Source: Idiomarina rhizosphaerae (GTDB taxonomy: Bacteria > Pseudomonadota > Gammaproteobacteria > Enterobacterales > Alteromonadaceae). From it: a DNA stretch of 64,000 nt. Shown piece by piece: positions 63,860 through 64,000 of this stretch. The translations under genes were made by a program, and so were the position numbers. Every line of letters begins with the position of its first letter. Position 1 is the stretch's first letter. The stretch lies in NCBI RefSeq assembly GCF_024159085.1, contig NZ_JAMZDE010000001.1:62001-126000 (forward strand), given 5' to 3'. The notes below the pieces were generated by a model, which had not been told where the DNA came from, made no database searches, and worked only from the letters and a program-made list of their open reading frames with translations.

Positions 63860-64000
63860 ATGAAAGTCAGCGGCCAGGAAGCAGGTGTTCTGCCTCAAGT
63901 AGTATCGAATTCAACTGCAAAAGCCAGTCCATCAGAGAATGGTAAAGAGTCATTGCAAAATGCGACTCATCAACTAGCTCGGGATGTTTATCATAAAGAA
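63860..64000 (+). CDS. Uncharacterised protein (partial, C-terminus off the window)
   Basis: 47 codons are visible, starting MKVSGQEAGVLPQVVSNST, with AAAGGGA before the ATG; the 3' end lies beyond base 64000. The polar, Ser/Asn/Lys-rich beginning ends with LARDVYHKE, repeating the LDKDVYHKN of the divergent gene at 62921-63625. The two are therefore probably paralogues of one uncharacterised family. Function unknown. Confidence 0.55.
   Translation, partial: MKVSGQEAGVLPQVVSNSTAKASPSENGKESLQNATHQLARDVYHKE

Overview
This is a window of a gammaproteobacterial chromosome, most like the Alteromonadales/Idiomarinaceae. I infer an Idiomarina-like marine bacterium from the protein sequences and from the gene groups greB-tex, kbl-tdh-glpE-glpG, ubiC-ubiA/plsB/lexA-sulA, a complete aa3-type cytochrome c oxidase operon with its heme A and copper assembly genes, and nfuA-comF-bioH-mutM. 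No rRNA, tRNA, CRISPR array, insertion sequence or prophage was recognised.

Region 1 (1-10.5 kb) is almost entirely minus strand and of mixed, partly accessory character. It holds a partial antibiotic-biosynthesis-monooxygenase-like protein, DinB-like and PaiB-like proteins, a HigBA/RelE-type toxin-antitoxin pair, a GNAT acetyltransferase, a lipoate-protein ligase with unusual domain order, a YoaK-type membrane protein and a diguanylate cyclase. These are followed by a LytS/LytT-type two-component system apparently co-transcribed with a secreted amidohydrolase, a ferritin-like DUF2383 protein and a YegS-type lipid kinase.

Region 2 (10.5-22.6 kb) is accessory. Its left part (10.5-15.4 kb) has an HxlR regulator divergent from a SnoaL-like protein, a run of proteins with immunity-type folds (SMI1/KNR4, DUF4241) and a lipoprotein. 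Its right part (15.4-22.6 kb) is the most interesting stretch. About a dozen small minus-strand genes are separated by imperfect palindromes bounded by RYYYAAC and GTTRRRY-like cores, that is, integron attC sites. Four sites are convincing and five are degenerate or short. No integron integrase gene lies in the window, so as seen here this is an integrase-less cassette array (CALIN type). Cargo includes DUF4262, zinc-ribbon, nitrilase-superfamily, GNAT, AAA_28 and YaeQ proteins and several unknowns.

Region 3 (22.9-45 kb) is housekeeping: greB, tex, a SprA-type putative metalloprotease beside a small protein with a flagellar-rod-like C terminus, a fatty acid desaturase divergent from fabR with a perfect FabR-type palindrome between them, an S9 peptidase, a NatAB-type ABC exporter, pckA, an NSS transporter, coaD, kbl-tdh-glpE-glpG, a FliL-like protein, ubiC-ubiA and plsB.

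Region 4 (45-64 kb) starts with the SOS-controlled lexA-sulA operon (two LexA boxes). It continues with the cox operon (coxB, ctaD, ctaG, coxC, SURF1, a thioredoxin-fold-like protein, ctaA, ctaB, sco), a polysaccharide deacetylase, a MATE transporter, a DUF4397-repeat lipoprotein, nfuA, comF, bioH, mutM and a 2OG-Fe(II) oxygenase. It ends with two divergently arranged, probably paralogous, uncharacterised genes at the right edge. Intrinsic terminators were identified after the S9 peptidase gene, pckA, sulA and the DUF2909 gene.
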